Assembly: GCA_045837725.1 (NCBI GenBank)
Contig: JBEWZL010000264.1
Location: 1-64,000 of the forward strand
DNA from: Vermamoeba vermiformis
Taxonomy: Eukaryota; Tubulinea; Echinamoebida
Length of the DNA: 64,000 nt
Direction: 5' to 3'
Below the pieces are notes generated by a model. It did no database searches and was not told the origin of the DNA. It was given only the letters and a program-made list of their open reading frames with translations. A program made the position numbers and the translations under genes. Below are positions 63,601-64,000 of the stretch, in pieces. The first letter of the stretch is position 1. Every line of letters begins with the position of its first letter.

Positions 63601-64000
63601 CTGCAGCGAGTTTTGTGCACGACAGCGCGATCATCAACGTTGACGTGGACAAATCAATGTCGGAACAACAGACCAATCAACAGCCTGCGGAGACTAAGGT
63701 AGTGGAAGTTATTCCGCCTATCACTGTCAACACGCACGGCACGCATGACAAGCATAACGTGCGCGACAGTTTGATGGGCAGTGCTGCCAACAGCACCAAC
63801 AACAGCGTTACAATCTTCAATGGCGCGTTGTTATCGTACTATGCCTTCACTTTGTACTACATGCTCGACTCTGTGGGTCGCTTAGCTGAGTCAGGTACGT
63901 CAGTCTCACCATTATAATATGGTCATATGACTAAATATAGTTATTTTCTCAGAGGAAATTAGGTCCAAATATAGCAACGAGCTGATCCAGATCTACAAAA
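57671..64000 (+). CDS. F-box / beta-helix / ARM-repeat protein, 3' end beyond window
   Basis: Exon 1 (ATG at 57671) ends at 57721 in PLEIV and splices over an intron of about 380 nt to EYLFYFLDGHTLLNCSETCK. Together they make a complete F-box. Next come IFTSIADAVLNCKREGFIYI, SRGNYNDERL and KPIHIIGHE, which match the start of the right-handed beta-helix (CASH/PbH1) domains of FBXO10/FBXO11 and SHCBP1. Strand-like repeats continue to about 59700. After that the protein is helical with ARM/HEAT-like repeats (for example LLSLLTDYFARNAEISTRIV, VAILENLAREPEAKSFLQ). From about 62300 a 1.6-kb exon encodes a Ser/Asn/Thr-rich disordered region. The next exon (EEIRSKYSNELIQIYK) reaches the window end, so the gene is partial. 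It is probably an SCF receptor, and the ARM addition is unusual. Confidence 0.8.

Overview
The window is nuclear DNA from a gene-dense, intron-rich eukaryote. Genes lie a few tens to a few hundred bases apart on both strands. They are cut by many short introns, mostly about 42-70 nt, with GTAAGT or GTACGT donors and TAG or CAG acceptors. There is no bacterial operon structure. The gene set suggests a free-living unicellular amorphean, either an amoebozoan or an early branch of the fungal/nucleariid side: a CRT-like transporter, a CH-LIM protein of the amoebal type, BPI/LBP, Kelch-RING, plant-type LRR receptors and an Atg29-like protein. I cannot name the species. All coding models below were spliced by hand.

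Layout. 0.5-2.0 kb: a divergent Fpg/Nei (NEIL) DNA glycosylase, followed at once by an 18-copy, 40-bp minisatellite. 3.5-5.2 kb: a divergent histone H3 variant, head to head with an acidic-tailed protein of unknown function. 6.6-7.2 kb: a small ankyrin-type protein. 7.2-9.8 kb: gene-poor DNA with a triplet of GC-rich palindromes. 9.8-11.3 kb (minus): CRT-like transporter. 11.8-19.7 kb (plus): two signalling genes in tandem, a GRAM/EF-hand/PIP-kinase fusion and a scaffold with about six ubiquitin-fold (RA-like) domains. 19.7-24.3 kb (minus): an ABCB6/HMT1-ATM1-type ABC half transporter and an F-box/LRR gene with broken frames. 24.5-33.0 kb (minus): a giant 2,693-residue helical-repeat protein. 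33.3-35.5 kb (minus): BPI/LBP family protein.

36.1-39.5 kb (plus): a Kelch/coiled-coil/RING ubiquitin ligase and a small secreted protein. 39.7-40.8 kb (minus): C2H2 zinc-finger protein. 41.2-48.8 kb (plus): a Lys-rich protein with a thrice-repeated AAAEGxKF-type motif, a CH-LIM actin adaptor, an F-box protein and an Atg29-like autophagy protein. 49.6-53.9 kb (plus): a secreted protein with fourteen DCGG cysteine repeats, one per exon, convergent with a plant-type LRR receptor-like protein (54.0-57.0 kb, minus). 57.7 kb to the end: an F-box/beta-helix/ARM-repeat protein that runs off the window.

Themes: phosphoinositide and Ras/Rap-type signalling and the actin cortex (PIP kinase, RA scaffold, CH-LIM), ubiquitin ligases (four candidates) and cell-surface recognition (LRR, DCGG repeats, BPI). 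The most unusual items are the two tandem signalling genes, the H3 variant with its acidic partner, and the F-box/beta-helix/ARM architecture. Two genes show frame breaks that could be assembly errors or real decay.
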